A stretch of 14,702 nucleotides of DNA, from NCBI GenBank assembly GCA_002694245.1, contig NZLM01000029.1, positions 1-14,702 of the forward strand, read 5' to 3'. The notes under the pieces were generated by a model. It worked only from the letters and a program-made list of their open reading frames with translations, was not told the DNA's origin and did not search any database. A program made the position numbers and the translations under genes. This stretch comes from Methanobacteriota archaeon. GTDB taxonomy: Archaea > Thermoplasmatota > Poseidoniia > Poseidoniales > Poseidoniaceae. Positions 1-6,988 of the stretch are shown one piece after another; within the stretch, counting starts at the first letter, position 1; the number at the start of each line of letters is the position of its first letter.

Positions 1-588
1 AAACATGTATTGCCTCCCCCATTATATATTCCAGAATTTGAAATCACTGAAGACTTTGGTCTAAGACAGAAAAATCACATTGTTTTTCTTGGGAATTTGT
101 TGCAACACAAAAACGTTCTACAATTGTTAGAGGCGATTAAACATCTCAAAGAATACAATTTGACTATCATAGGGTCCGGTAAGTTAGAATCCGATATATC
201 GGATTATATCGAAGAAAATGATCTACATCAAAGAGTCAAACTTGCGGGATTCTTAACTGACAGATTAATCACTGAGGTTTTTTTGTCAGCTGATATATTC
301 TGCGCACCTAGTACATACGAGCCATTCGGATTGGTATATATCGAAGCATTAGCGCATGGATTACCTGTAATTGGATACGGGCCATCTATCAATGAAATTG
401 AGGATCATATGGGCATTTTGTGTGGTTACCAATTAGAAAATTATGATGCCAATTCGATAAAGACAGCACTAATAGAGACATCTAAGTTGAAATGGGACCG
501 ACGTTTATTACATGATTATGTTAAAATTAGATATTCACCCTATCATTCCTCGAAAAAATTCGCCAAGGTAATCATTGACGAAAGTTGA
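1..588 (+). CDS. GT4 glycosyltransferase, C-terminal part (5' truncated by window)
   Basis: The reading frame is open from base 1 (K-H-V-L-P-P-P...), so the gene enters from outside the window; the TTG at 10 is not a credible start. What remains is the nucleotide-sugar-binding half of a GT-B fold: a strand and basic turn (HIVFLGNLLQHKNV), an IIGSGKL segment, then AGFLTD, and the family EX7E motif in YEPFGLVYIEALAHGLPVIG, where the two glutamates contact the donor nucleotide sugar. Family members transfer a sugar from an activated donor to a growing glycan on the cytoplasmic side. The donor and acceptor cannot be read from sequence. The gene is strikingly AT-rich (about one third GC in a 60-base sample). 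It converges on the dehydrogenase gene with only 14 bases between the stops. The family is clear; the substrate is unknown. Confidence 0.9.
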   Translation, partial: KHVLPPPLYIPEFEITEDFGLRQKNHIVFLGNLLQHKNVLQLLEAIKHLKEYNLTIIGSGKLESDISDYIEENDLHQRVKLAGFLTDRLITEVFLSADIFCAPSTYEPFGLVYIEALAHGLPVIGYGPSINEIEDHMGILCGYQLENYDANSIKTALIETSKLKWDRRLLHDYVKIRYSPYHSSKKFAKVIIDES

Positions 589-602
589 TTTGATACTTTG
601 GT

Positions 603-1952
603 TTACAATGGTCTACCTACAGCGTGTACTTGCCATCCTGAGCTTTCTAGAGAGGCCAAATCAAGGACACGGCGTCCATCGTATAGGATTGGATTTCGCA
701 TTCTAGATGCCAAGCCAGCCCAATCGATTTCCTGACATGCCTTGTGAGCAGTAACAAGAACCGCTAGGTCATATCCTTCAGCAGAATCGATGTCGCTGAC
801 AACCTCTACGCCTTCAGGGAAATCTTCTGCGTTGAGATGAGGATCGTATGCTGCAACTGCAATATCCTTGGATTGTAGTGCGTCTGTGAGCGGTTCAGCA
901 GGAGTCTCTCTTGGGTCTCCAACTTCTGCTTTGTAAGACCAACCTAGAAGCAACACCTTTCCTTCACCTGCTGGGACACCAGCCTTGTAGAGTAGTTCAT
1001 TGAGGACTCCTGCAACATGGATTGGCATTGTTCGGTTTACTGCACGGGCAGCTGTAATCAATTCCGCAGGAACACCAACATCAGCAGCCCTCTGCATCAT
1101 GTAGTATGGGTCAACAGGGATACAGTGGCCTCCTACTCCTACACCTGGCGTATATCGGTGGAAGTTCCACTTAGTGGCCGCTGCAGAAAGAACATCTTCG
1201 ACATCAACATCTAGTTCAGGGAAAATACGTGCTAATTCATTGACAAGTGCAATATTGATGTCGCGCTGAACATTTTCGATTACTTTAGCAGCCTCAGCAA
1301 CTTCCAATTTCCCGACATATCGTACATCTTCTGATGTTAGACGGCTATACAACCCGACAAGACCCTCTCCAACATCTGGATTAGAGCATCCTATTACTCT
1401 AGCAACTTGTCTAACCCCGTGTGCTGGATCTCCTGGATTGAATCTCTCTGGGCAGTAAGCAATTTCTACATCGACTCCAATTTCCAAACCAAGGTCTTCT
1501 AATTCGGGCAACCAAGTTTGTGCAGTTACACCCGGGTAAACTGTAGATTCGAGCACAACAATTGTTCGAGAACCTCTGTTCAGTGATTCAAACACAGCAC
1601 GTCCCGCTTTCTGAACATAGCTCAAGTCGGGCTTGAGGTCCTCCGTTACAGGGGTAGGAACTGTGACTAGAACAACATCGCAATGAGGAACTGCCTCGCT
1701 TGTGGATGTGGTAATATTCCATCTCTCGCTTCCTGGGGCAGGAATGATATCGTCAACATCAGGGTCTCCTGTTGGGTTTTCACCTCGATTTACCATGTCA
1801 ACAGTTCTTTCAGAAATATCGACTCCCCACACATTGAATCCAGAGTCGTGGAAACCAATTGCAGTAGGCAATCCAACATAACCTAGGCCGATAATTCCCA
1901 CTGTCAAGTCGCCTTTAGCGGCTTGATTGGAGAAATCAGGAGTCCAGCCCAT
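603..1952 (-). CDS. UDP-N-acetylhexosamine / UDP-glucose 6-dehydrogenase family (nucleotide sugar dehydrogenase)
   Basis: A 449-residue, full-length member of the UDP-glucose/GDP-mannose dehydrogenase family. It would oxidise C6 of a nucleotide sugar twice with NAD+ to give a uronic acid. Visible elements are the N-terminal Rossmann loop GLGYVG (22-27), VTVPTP (96-101), LESTVYPG (134-141), CPERFNPG (167-174), the catalytic lysine region AAKVIENVQRD (K223), and GVGVGGHCIPVDPYY with the nucleophile C277. The C-terminal NAD/UDP-binding domain starts near 330 (KVLLLGWSYK). The GHCIPVDPYY form resembles the WecC/TviB/WbpA branch acting on UDP-GlcNAc or UDP-ManNAc, but the substrate is inferred. 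The ATG at 1952 has no SD-like sequence ahead of it. The gene is divergent from the epimerase and, by eye, richer in GC than the glycosyltransferases around it. Confidence 0.93.
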   Translation of the reverse strand: MGWTPDFSNQAAKGDLTVGIIGLGYVGLPTAIGFHDSGFNVWGVDISERTVDMVNRGENPTGDPDVDDIIPAPGSERWNITTSTSEAVPHCDVVLVTVPTPVTEDLKPDLSYVQKAGRAVFESLNRGSRTIVVLESTVYPGVTAQTWLPELEDLGLEIGVDVEIAYCPERFNPGDPAHGVRQVARVIGCSNPDVGEGLVGLYSRLTSEDVRYVGKLEVAEAAKVIENVQRDINIALVNELARIFPELDVDVEDVLSAAATKWNFHRYTPGVGVGGHCIPVDPYYMMQRAADVGVPAELITAARAVNRTMPIHVAGVLNELLYKAGVPAGEGKVLLLGWSYKAEVGDPRETPAEPLTDALQSKDIAVAAYDPHLNAEDFPEGVEVVSDIDSAEGYDLAVLVTAHKACQEIDWAGLASRMRNPILYDGRRVLDLASLESSGWQVHAVGRPL

Positions 1953-2038
1953 GTAGGTAAGTGCGAGGGCTTCTGTTTTTCAATACAGTGGCTTAAACAA
2001 GCGAAGGTATGTTCACCTATTGCATCCACGGCAATTTG

Positions 2039-2893
2039 ATGGCGAGTGTCCTTGTTACTGGTGGAAATGGTTTCATTGGCACTCATTTGTGCCAGCATTT
2101 ACACTCCAAAGGATACGATGTAATCTCACTGGATATACATCACTTTGGAGAAAAAAATTGGGAATGCATTACTGCAGATATCAGAGATACACTTCAGTTT
2201 GATGGAATCGATTACATCGTACACCTAGCTGCACAAGTTTCAGTTCCTCGTTCAGTTGAAAATCCAGATGAAACACTTTCAGTCAATGTTGATGGAACGG
2301 AATCAATAATTAGAGCAGCAGAATTCTCATCTGTCAAAAAATTGCTATTCGCATCCAGTGCCGCAGTATACGGGGATAGTGATCAAGTTCCTATATCTGA
2401 GAATGCACCACTGATACCACAATCGCCATATGCAGTATCAAAAATAGTCGGAGAAGAATTACTGAAACGTTCAGAAATCGAGACATGCTCTCTTCGTTTC
2501 TTCAATATCTATGGGCCCAATCAATCAACCGATGGAGGGTATGCGGCAGTAATACCAGCGTTCAATAATGCAATTAGGAATAATCTGCCGTGCAATATAC
2601 ATGGAGATGGTACACAGATCAGGGATTTCATCCACGTGAAAGATTTAGTGCGAATAATAGGAATTTGTTTAGAGAAAGAATCTATGCCTAGTGAAATGAA
2701 CGTAGCCTCAGGCACAGGTACCAGTATACTGAATCTCGTTGATACATTGAGTGAATTAAATCCAGAAATGCAACAACCAGTCTTTTCAGATTCTCGCCCA
2801 GGAGATATCCATACTTCTGTTGCTGATGTATCTCTAATGCAACAGGTAATTTCTCCTGGGAAATTGATTTCACTAAAGGAGGGCCTTTCCTGA
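2039..2893 (+). CDS. NAD-dependent nucleotide-sugar epimerase/dehydratase (extended SDR, GalE/WbpP-like)
   Basis: Extended short-chain dehydrogenase of 284 residues from the ATG at 2039, chosen because the fold begins at once (MASVLVTGGNGFIG, NAD loop at 8-14). A longer start at 2009 would add ten residues with no homology value. Further motifs are VHLAAQVSVP (61-70), the active-site serine region FASSAAVYG (104-112), the catalytic Y131-x3-K135 pair in SPYAVSK, LRFFNIYGP (152-160) and IRDFIHVKDL (194-203). This pattern fits UDP-glucose or UDP-N-acetylglucosamine 4-epimerases, though 4,6-dehydratases share it. The protein ends at SLKEGLS, where homologues usually continue for one more helix, so it is slightly short. 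Its last codons contain the ribosome-binding site of the next gene, and its TGA overlaps that gene's proposed CTG start. It pairs with the dehydrogenase as a sugar-nucleotide supply module. Confidence 0.9.
   Translation: MASVLVTGGNGFIGTHLCQHLHSKGYDVISLDIHHFGEKNWECITADIRDTLQFDGIDYIVHLAAQVSVPRSVENPDETLSVNVDGTESIIRAAEFSSVKKLLFASSAAVYGDSDQVPISENAPLIPQSPYAVSKIVGEELLKRSEIETCSLRFFNIYGPNQSTDGGYAAVIPAFNNAIRNNLPCNIHGDGTQIRDFIHVKDLVRIIGICLEKESMPSEMNVASGTGTSILNLVDTLSELNPEMQQPVFSDSRPGDIHTSVADVSLMQQVISPGKLISLKEGLS
2878..2882 (+). promoter_or_regulatory. Shine-Dalgarno site that decides a CTG start
   Basis: GGAGG lies inside the last codons of the epimerase (aag gag ggc) and is followed by seven bases and then CTG at 2890. 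No ATG, GTG or TTG is at this distance. The only later track-type start in frame (TTG at 2932) is 49 bases downstream and would remove the first beta strand of the glycosyltransferase. Confidence 0.75.
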
Positions 2894-3933
2894 AAATAAT
2901 TTGGTTATCATCAAGATATTTTGGTAGTGATTTGAGCTCTACAACTCAATTACAATTAGCCAATGGGTTAGTGAAAAGGGGACACTCTGTTGATGTTTAT
3001 TCTCCGGGAAAGTGTAGTGGAATTGAGTTTACTCATCATGAAATAAAAAGAAGTTCAATTAGGGGTATTCAATCTCGTAGTATAGTAAAACAAATGGAAA
3101 AATTAGCTGATGATTTTAATTTAGCAGATGTAGCTCTAGTGGACTGGACATTATTTTCAATTGCAAAGAAATTGACAATTCCTGTGATATTGATCGATAG
3201 GAGCCCTCCTGCTGATAGAGGCTTGCTGGCAAATTTACAATGGCTATCTTGGAAAAAGGCATGGAAATATGCGAAAAAGGGGACCGTAGTCTCAAAAGCC
3301 CATGAGGAATTTGTTGATCGTGCGTTAAAAGTTCATTCAAAAACAATGAAAATAATCCCTGCAGGAGTTGACTTAGATTCGTTTCAACCAGCAGATAGGT
3401 CTGGCCCGATCAAGCTCGTTTATCATGGTAGGGTGGATGTAAACAGGGGTGTTATGTCCCTACCAATGATTCTAGCAGGACTGCATTCGAGGGGTATTGA
3501 TGCAACACTTCACATCCATGGTGCTGGCGATGCAGTAGATAGGCTAAGAAATATCGAACTTGAAGGCTTAGTAATCACAGATTCGATCGATCATGACATT
3601 ATTGCAAGCAAATTATCAACATATGATGTCGGTTTATTGCCGATGCCTGGTACCAAAGTTTGGAGCCTTGCAAGCCCATTGAAACGCTCAGAGTATCTTG
3701 CTAGTGGAATGGTGGTTTGTGGAATCGACCATACAGGGCACCAGATTGAGGATTCAGGAGATTGGTTGCAATTATTCACACAAAGAGAATTCATTACTTC
3801 AACAGTTGATTGGATTGCCAATCTCGATCGAAGCAAATTACAATCGTTACAAAAACAGTCAAGAGACTATGCAGAAGAGAATCTTTCTTGGTCTCATTCT
3901 GTTGATGCACTCGAGTCAATGATACTGTCGTAG
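2890..3933 (+). CDS. GT4-like glycosyltransferase with a probable CTG start
   Basis: I place the start at CTG 2890, giving 347 residues. The frame upstream of the TTG at 2932 reads (M)KIIWLSSRYFGSD, the expected first strand and loop of a GT-B glycosyltransferase, leading into LSSTTQLQLANGLVKRGH. GGAGG sits seven bases before the CTG, and CTGA overlaps the epimerase stop as ATGA does in coupled genes. The C-terminal half contains LVYHGRVDVNRGVMSL and IHGAGD. The donor-site segment SLASPLKRSEYLASGMVVCG is the SPLKxxEY variant, which keeps only the second glutamate of the usual EX7E motif. It probably acts on the same glycan as its neighbours; donor and acceptor are unknown. Its 3' end overlaps the convergent glycosyltransferase gene by 40 bases. 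Confidence 0.88.
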   Translation: MKIIWLSSRYFGSDLSSTTQLQLANGLVKRGHSVDVYSPGKCSGIEFTHHEIKRSSIRGIQSRSIVKQMEKLADDFNLADVALVDWTLFSIAKKLTIPVILIDRSPPADRGLLANLQWLSWKKAWKYAKKGTVVSKAHEEFVDRALKVHSKTMKIIPAGVDLDSFQPADRSGPIKLVYHGRVDVNRGVMSLPMILAGLHSRGIDATLHIHGAGDAVDRLRNIELEGLVITDSIDHDIIASKLSTYDVGLLPMPGTKVWSLASPLKRSEYLASGMVVCGIDHTGHQIEDSGDWLQLFTQREFITSTVDWIANLDRSKLQSLQKQSRDYAEENLSWSHSVDALESMILS

Positions 3934-4787
3934 ATTTCTCTCCACTTGTCTTTGACTATCTCGATATCATGTTTTTTTACAGAATCAATTAATCCGTCAG
4001 TTATTGGATTTGATATTGCTTTCAACCATGCATCTTTTTCATCATTTTTTACAGAAATTACGCAATCTGGTAGGTCTGGAATATTACTGGATGCAATGAC
4101 AGGACACCCTACAGATAACGCCTCTAAGATTACCATTGGTTGCCCCTCAAATTTTGAAGGAACAATCAAACAACCGGCAGTACTGAGCAACTCCCATTTC
4201 ATTTCCTCACTAACCCAACCTAGAGCAGTCACGCCTTCTGGAGCGGTTTCAACTCCAGTAACCCTCAGATCATCCAACCCCAGTGAATATGCAAAATCAT
4301 GCCCTTTTACGGGATCATCTCTTCCCATTAGGAGAGTAAAATTTTCTCGTTTATTCCCACTGACTTCTCGTAGTTTGATTGGGTTTTGGACGCTTATTGA
4401 ATCACCAACTAATGGTTTCAACCTTTTACACCAGCTTTCTGATAAACATACCACTTGAAATTTTGACAGGCTAGATTTAGCATCAATGTCAAACTTACCA
4501 GAATGGATGTGAAAAATTACTGGAGCATTTGCGACTTTTGCAATTGACAACTTTCTCTTGTAGGACCATCCTGCAGCACAGTGGATATGAACCAAATCAA
4601 AGCTGCCATTTTTGATCTCCTTTTTTGCAATCCTCCATCTGTTTAGTTTACTCATTAGCCCTCTATCTGAGAATGTATTGCAGGTGGACGCCCGCCAACC
4701 CTCGGGCGGATTTGCAGATAGTAGTTGTATTACTGAAGCCATTCCTCCAGGGGCTGTTGTAGGACCCACATGGACGACTCTTCGCAT
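3894..4787 (-). CDS. GT4 glycosyltransferase
   Basis: GT-B fold glycosyltransferase of 297 residues from the ATG at 4787. I prefer this start because the first strand begins there (MRRVVHVGPTTAPGG). A TTG at 4850 would add 21 residues with no recognisable sequence. Seen in order: a GPTTAPGG glycine loop (9-15), LVHIHCAAGW (65-74), VIFHIHSGKFD, then in the second domain LLMGRDDPVKGHDFA, ALGWVS and the EX7E motif FEGQPMVILEALSVG with glutamates near 214 and 222. These are the donor-binding features of family GT4. No SD sequence precedes the ATG, as expected for a first gene that may be translated from a leaderless or short-leader transcript. It is divergent from the GT2 gene and overlaps the preceding glycosyltransferase tail to tail. 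The substrate is unknown. Confidence 0.9.
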   Translation of the reverse strand: MRRVVHVGPTTAPGGMASVIQLLSANPPEGWRASTCNTFSDRGLMSKLNRWRIAKKEIKNGSFDLVHIHCAAGWSYKRKLSIAKVANAPVIFHIHSGKFDIDAKSSLSKFQVVCLSESWCKRLKPLVGDSISVQNPIKLREVSGNKRENFTLLMGRDDPVKGHDFAYSLGLDDLRVTGVETAPEGVTALGWVSEEMKWELLSTAGCLIVPSKFEGQPMVILEALSVGCPVIASSNIPDLPDCVISVKNDEKDAWLKAISNPITDGLIDSVKKHDIEIVKDKWREIYDSIIDSSASTE

Positions 4788-4874
4788 GTTGGGACCAGAT
4801 TTTTCCTTAGCAATAGTATTGATGCCGGCTAAATTATGGGCATTTTTCAAGAGTCATAGAGAACTTCCCGTAAC

Positions 4875-6059
4875 ATGGCAGGGGAATGGCTCGCATACGG
4901 GGAGATCGCCCTAGCAACCGCAGGGCTAGCCCCGTTTGCTATTCACAGGCTATCATGTTCATCATGGATGAAACAACAACTTGAGTGTCCAGAAACGGAT
5001 TCAAATTTAGAGATAACAGTTCTATTACCGGTCTGGAATGAAGGCCTGATAATAGAGAAGAAGCTCGCAAATTTATCAAAGCAAAATATCAAATCGCGAA
5101 TACTTGTTATCGACTCTGCTTCTACAGATGATACCGTTAAAAAAACAAAAACTTGGCTAGAAGACTACCCAGATGCATTTATTGATTCGAAAGTAATTGT
5201 AATGGAAAAAAGGTTAGGAAAAACCGCTGCTGTAAAATTAGCATTAGATGAACTTGAATCACATAGTGGTATCATATTGATGACAGATGCTGATGCAACG
5301 ATTATGGAAAATGGGTTTGCGAGAGTTAGAAGGTGGTTTTCTAATTCTACAGTAGGTGCGGTGGGAGGAACTCCAAAACGTCAAGGGGAAATGTCACAGG
5401 AAATAACCCATAGAGACATGTATACTATGATAAGAACTGGTGAATCATCTTACGATAGTACACCCTTCTTAGAGGGTTCTTTGATTGCATGGAGAGCAGG
5501 TGCAGTGAAATCTACAGACTTGTATGCTGGGGCAAACGCAGATGATTCTCAAATCGCTACCGCTGTTCGACTAAGGGGCCTACGTTCAATACAAGACCCT
5601 AGTCTGTACTTCAAAGATCAAATGCCTACAACTAGAAAGGGACAAAGGAGACAAAAAGTTCGAAGGGCTCAAGGGTTAGTCCGTCTTTTATCGAGAAATC
5701 GGAAGAATTGGTTTTCAGTCAGGCATGGTCGATTTTCAAAAATATTGAGAAGAAATGCTTGGATGCATATAGGGTCACCGTTAGCGATTACTGGTGCAGC
5801 TCTGTTAGCAGTATTGCGGAATATCACATATTTCCCTGATACTAATCTGATGGCAGTATTGTCTTCAATTGAAATCTACTGTTTGATTTCGTGGATACTT
5901 GCAAGGACAAATCGTGAAATCTTCGGTACAAAGACTGCAGGTACAATCCTAGTTGGATTGGAAAATTTAGTTACTGCAATTATGTTTTCAGCTCGGGGAA
6001 AGAGTCTCCACATGTGGGAGCAACATACAGATGTACGCTCTGTTCTTTCAAAAGAGTAG
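4875..6059 (+). CDS. Membrane-associated GT2 glycosyltransferase
   Basis: A 394-residue family 2 glycosyltransferase with the GT-A domain between membrane segments. An N-terminal hydrophobic stretch (about 10-25) precedes EITVLLPVWNEG (46-57). Next come VIDSASTDDT (78-87), the metal/donor motif TDADAT (137-142), GAVGGTPKRQG (161-171), FLEGSLIAWRAG (198-209), the likely catalytic acidic ADD (222-224) and a basic QKVRRAQG segment (260-267) in the place of the QxxRW motif. The C-terminal third has three hydrophobic segments (about 300-315, 325-342 and 355-372). This architecture is typical of processive or polyprenyl-phosphate-linked glycosyltransferases that work at the inner face of the membrane. 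It may begin or elongate the lipid-linked glycan handled by the soluble GT4 enzymes nearby; that link is inference from neighbourhood only. No SD is visible before the ATG. Confidence 0.88.
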   Translation: MAGEWLAYGEIALATAGLAPFAIHRLSCSSWMKQQLECPETDSNLEITVLLPVWNEGLIIEKKLANLSKQNIKSRILVIDSASTDDTVKKTKTWLEDYPDAFIDSKVIVMEKRLGKTAAVKLALDELESHSGIILMTDADATIMENGFARVRRWFSNSTVGAVGGTPKRQGEMSQEITHRDMYTMIRTGESSYDSTPFLEGSLIAWRAGAVKSTDLYAGANADDSQIATAVRLRGLRSIQDPSLYFKDQMPTTRKGQRRQKVRRAQGLVRLLSRNRKNWFSVRHGRFSKILRRNAWMHIGSPLAITGAALLAVLRNITYFPDTNLMAVLSSIEIYCLISWILARTNREIFGTKTAGTILVGLENLVTAIMFSARGKSLHMWEQHTDVRSVLSKE

Positions 6060-6072
6060 GATTATTTGAAAA

Positions 6073-6112
6073 TAAAAAAAGCCCCCCTGGGAATCGAAAT
6101 TCCCAGAGGGGC
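6073..6112 (-). terminator. Hairpin plus U-tract terminator of the pilin gene
   Basis: Arms 6081-6094 and 6099-6112 pair over 14 positions with one mismatch around a CGAA loop. Read on the minus strand, the stem is followed at once by seven T, an A and four more T (6069-6080), the layout of a bacterial intrinsic terminator. It lies 45 bases after the pilin stop. Read on the plus strand, the A-tract precedes the stem, so it serves the minus strand best, though it could also protect the 3' end of the GT2 transcript. Archaea usually terminate on T-tracts alone, so the stem may serve mRNA stability. Confidence 0.7.
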
Positions 6113-6157
6113 GGATTCGAGACAGTCTCGTTTTCCTTTAGGTCAATATTTCAGACT

Positions 6158-6673
6158 TCAAGCAGTGTCAGCGAAAGCAGTGACGGTTGCGATGACCTTG
6201 TCATCTTCTTCGCCAACGCCTAGCTTGGTTAGGGTAACTACAACTTCACAGCCTGTTGCGTCTTGACCGCACATGTTTGTGTCGTCTCCTTCAGAGATTG
6301 TGATCTCTTCGGATGTTTCCCAGTTATTGTCGTCGTCCTTGCTGTATGTGCAGTCTGCAGATGCATCGCCTTCAGCGCATGTGTAGGATGCTCCACCATC
6401 AACTACGATGGATACCTTTAGTACAGCCCATGATAGGCCGTCACCGCTGGTCATTTGGATGTGCACAAGTGCGTCTCCACCATCAGCTGACATGTCTCCT
6501 GCTGCGTCCCTGTCACTAAATGTGTAGGTGTCTAGACCGCCGCCGGTTGATTCTCCAGCTAAGCTAGATGCCCATACATACAGTACACCAGCCAGAACTA
6601 CAGTGATCGCAACCATTAGGATGGTAGCGATAACTGGGCTGACTGCCTCTTCGTTTCGGTTATCGTTGTTCAT
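6158..6673 (-). CDS. Archaeal type IV pilin-like / class III signal peptide protein
   Basis: A 171-residue secreted pilin subunit. The start at 6673 is fixed by GGAGG eight bases upstream; longer reading-frame starts run through the promoter region. The short charged leader (MNNDNRNEEA) is followed by VSPVIATILMVAITVVLAGV, the conserved archaeal pilin N-terminal domain: a prepilin-peptidase site near residue 10, then the hydrophobic helix that packs the fibre core (11-38). The rest is an acidic, glycine- and aspartate-rich beta domain with four cysteines (99, 108, 135, 142), probably two extracellular disulfides. It has no N-x-S/T sequon. It would form or decorate a surface filament for adhesion. 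No prepilin peptidase or assembly ATPase lies nearby, so those parts must be elsewhere. It stands alone with its own promoter-like and terminator-like elements. Confidence 0.88.
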   Translation of the reverse strand: MNNDNRNEEAVSPVIATILMVAITVVLAGVLYVWASSLAGESTGGGLDTYTFSDRDAAGDMSADGGDALVHIQMTSGDGLSWAVLKVSIVVDGGASYTCAEGDASADCTYSKDDDNNWETSEEITISEGDDTNMCGQDATGCEVVVTLTKLGVGEEDDKVIATVTAFADTA

Positions 6674-6681
6674 ATTCTTGT

Positions 6682-6686
6682 CCTCC
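6682..6686 (-). promoter_or_regulatory. Strong Shine-Dalgarno site of the pilin gene
   Basis: On the minus strand GGAGG is followed by eight bases and the ATG at 6673. This fixes the start and excludes the longer reading frame up to 6748. Confidence 0.8.
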
Positions 6687-6687
6687 T

Positions 6688-6701
6688 CCCCCATGCGGGG
6701 G
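6688..6701 (-). promoter_or_regulatory. GC hairpin in the pilin 5' leader
   Basis: CCCCC-GCAT-GGGGG on the minus strand gives a five-pair all-GC stem with a four-base loop. It ends one base before the GGAGG core. With the TATA-like box at 6726-6734 the transcript should begin near 6704, so this stem would sit at the extreme 5' end. It could stabilise the mRNA or tune ribosome access. The function is inferred. Confidence 0.45.
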
Positions 6702-6725
6702 ATATTCTCTCCACAGCAGGCAGAG

Positions 6726-6740
6726 TATTTAATATCTCCG
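6726..6740 (-). promoter_or_regulatory. Candidate archaeal promoter (BRE plus TATA box) of the pilin gene
   Basis: The minus strand reads CGGAGA followed by TATTAAATA, a purine-rich BRE-like element and an eight/nine-base AT box. It is centred about 57 bases before the ATG. A start site about 25 bases downstream of the box falls near 6704, giving a leader of about 30 bases that contains the hairpin and the SD site. Confidence 0.5.
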
Positions 6741-6883
6741 CCAAACAAAGTCCATATAAGTGGATTAAACCGATGTACTGCAAGGCATTTGTTATGAAAT
6801 CCAATTCACAAAAATTAACATTTTTTCCTGGTACATACTGTTTGTAACAATTTTGAAATCTGCTAATTATAGGTTTTTTTTAC

Positions 6884-6905
6884 AATTTCGATAAATATCG
6901 AAATT
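6884..6905. repeat. 22-bp palindrome with AT core (possible operator or promoter element)
   Basis: AATTTCGAT, four bases AAAT, then ATCGAAATT: a perfect nine-base inverted repeat. The centre resembles a TATA box. It could bind a dimeric regulator or be the promoter of the GC-richer block that follows. There is no T-tract on either strand in the position needed for a terminator. Confidence 0.45.
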
Positions 6906-6920
6906 AGTGGAATGTGAGGG

Positions 6921-6988
6921 TGAACAGGGTGAGAGCCAACGGAGAGGGGATGGGATGCACTCAACGAGAACTTCAACAGCCCTGTTCA
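6921..6988. repeat. Inverted repeat enclosing a GC-richer block (possible small RNA)
   Basis: TGAACAGGG at 6921-6929 is the exact reverse complement of CCCTGTTCA at 6980-6988, with 50 bases between. The enclosed block is richer in G and C than its flanks. That pattern fits a structured RNA in an AT-rich spacer, but I recognise no known RNA family and the inner part does not fold obviously. Confidence 0.25.

Noticed and set aside
3946..4458. 170-residue plus-strand open frame
   Set aside because: It lies wholly opposite the GT4 gene with its EX7E motif and shows no domain.
6081..6112. Hairpin as part of a mobile-element end
   Set aside because: There is no second copy, no transposase and no flanking target duplication. 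Its position and T-tract fit a terminator.
6674..6748. Longer N-terminus for the pilin (MFGGDIKYSACC...)
   Set aside because: It would translate the TATA-like box, hairpin and SD. The ATG at 6673 has a strong SD and gives a normal class III leader.
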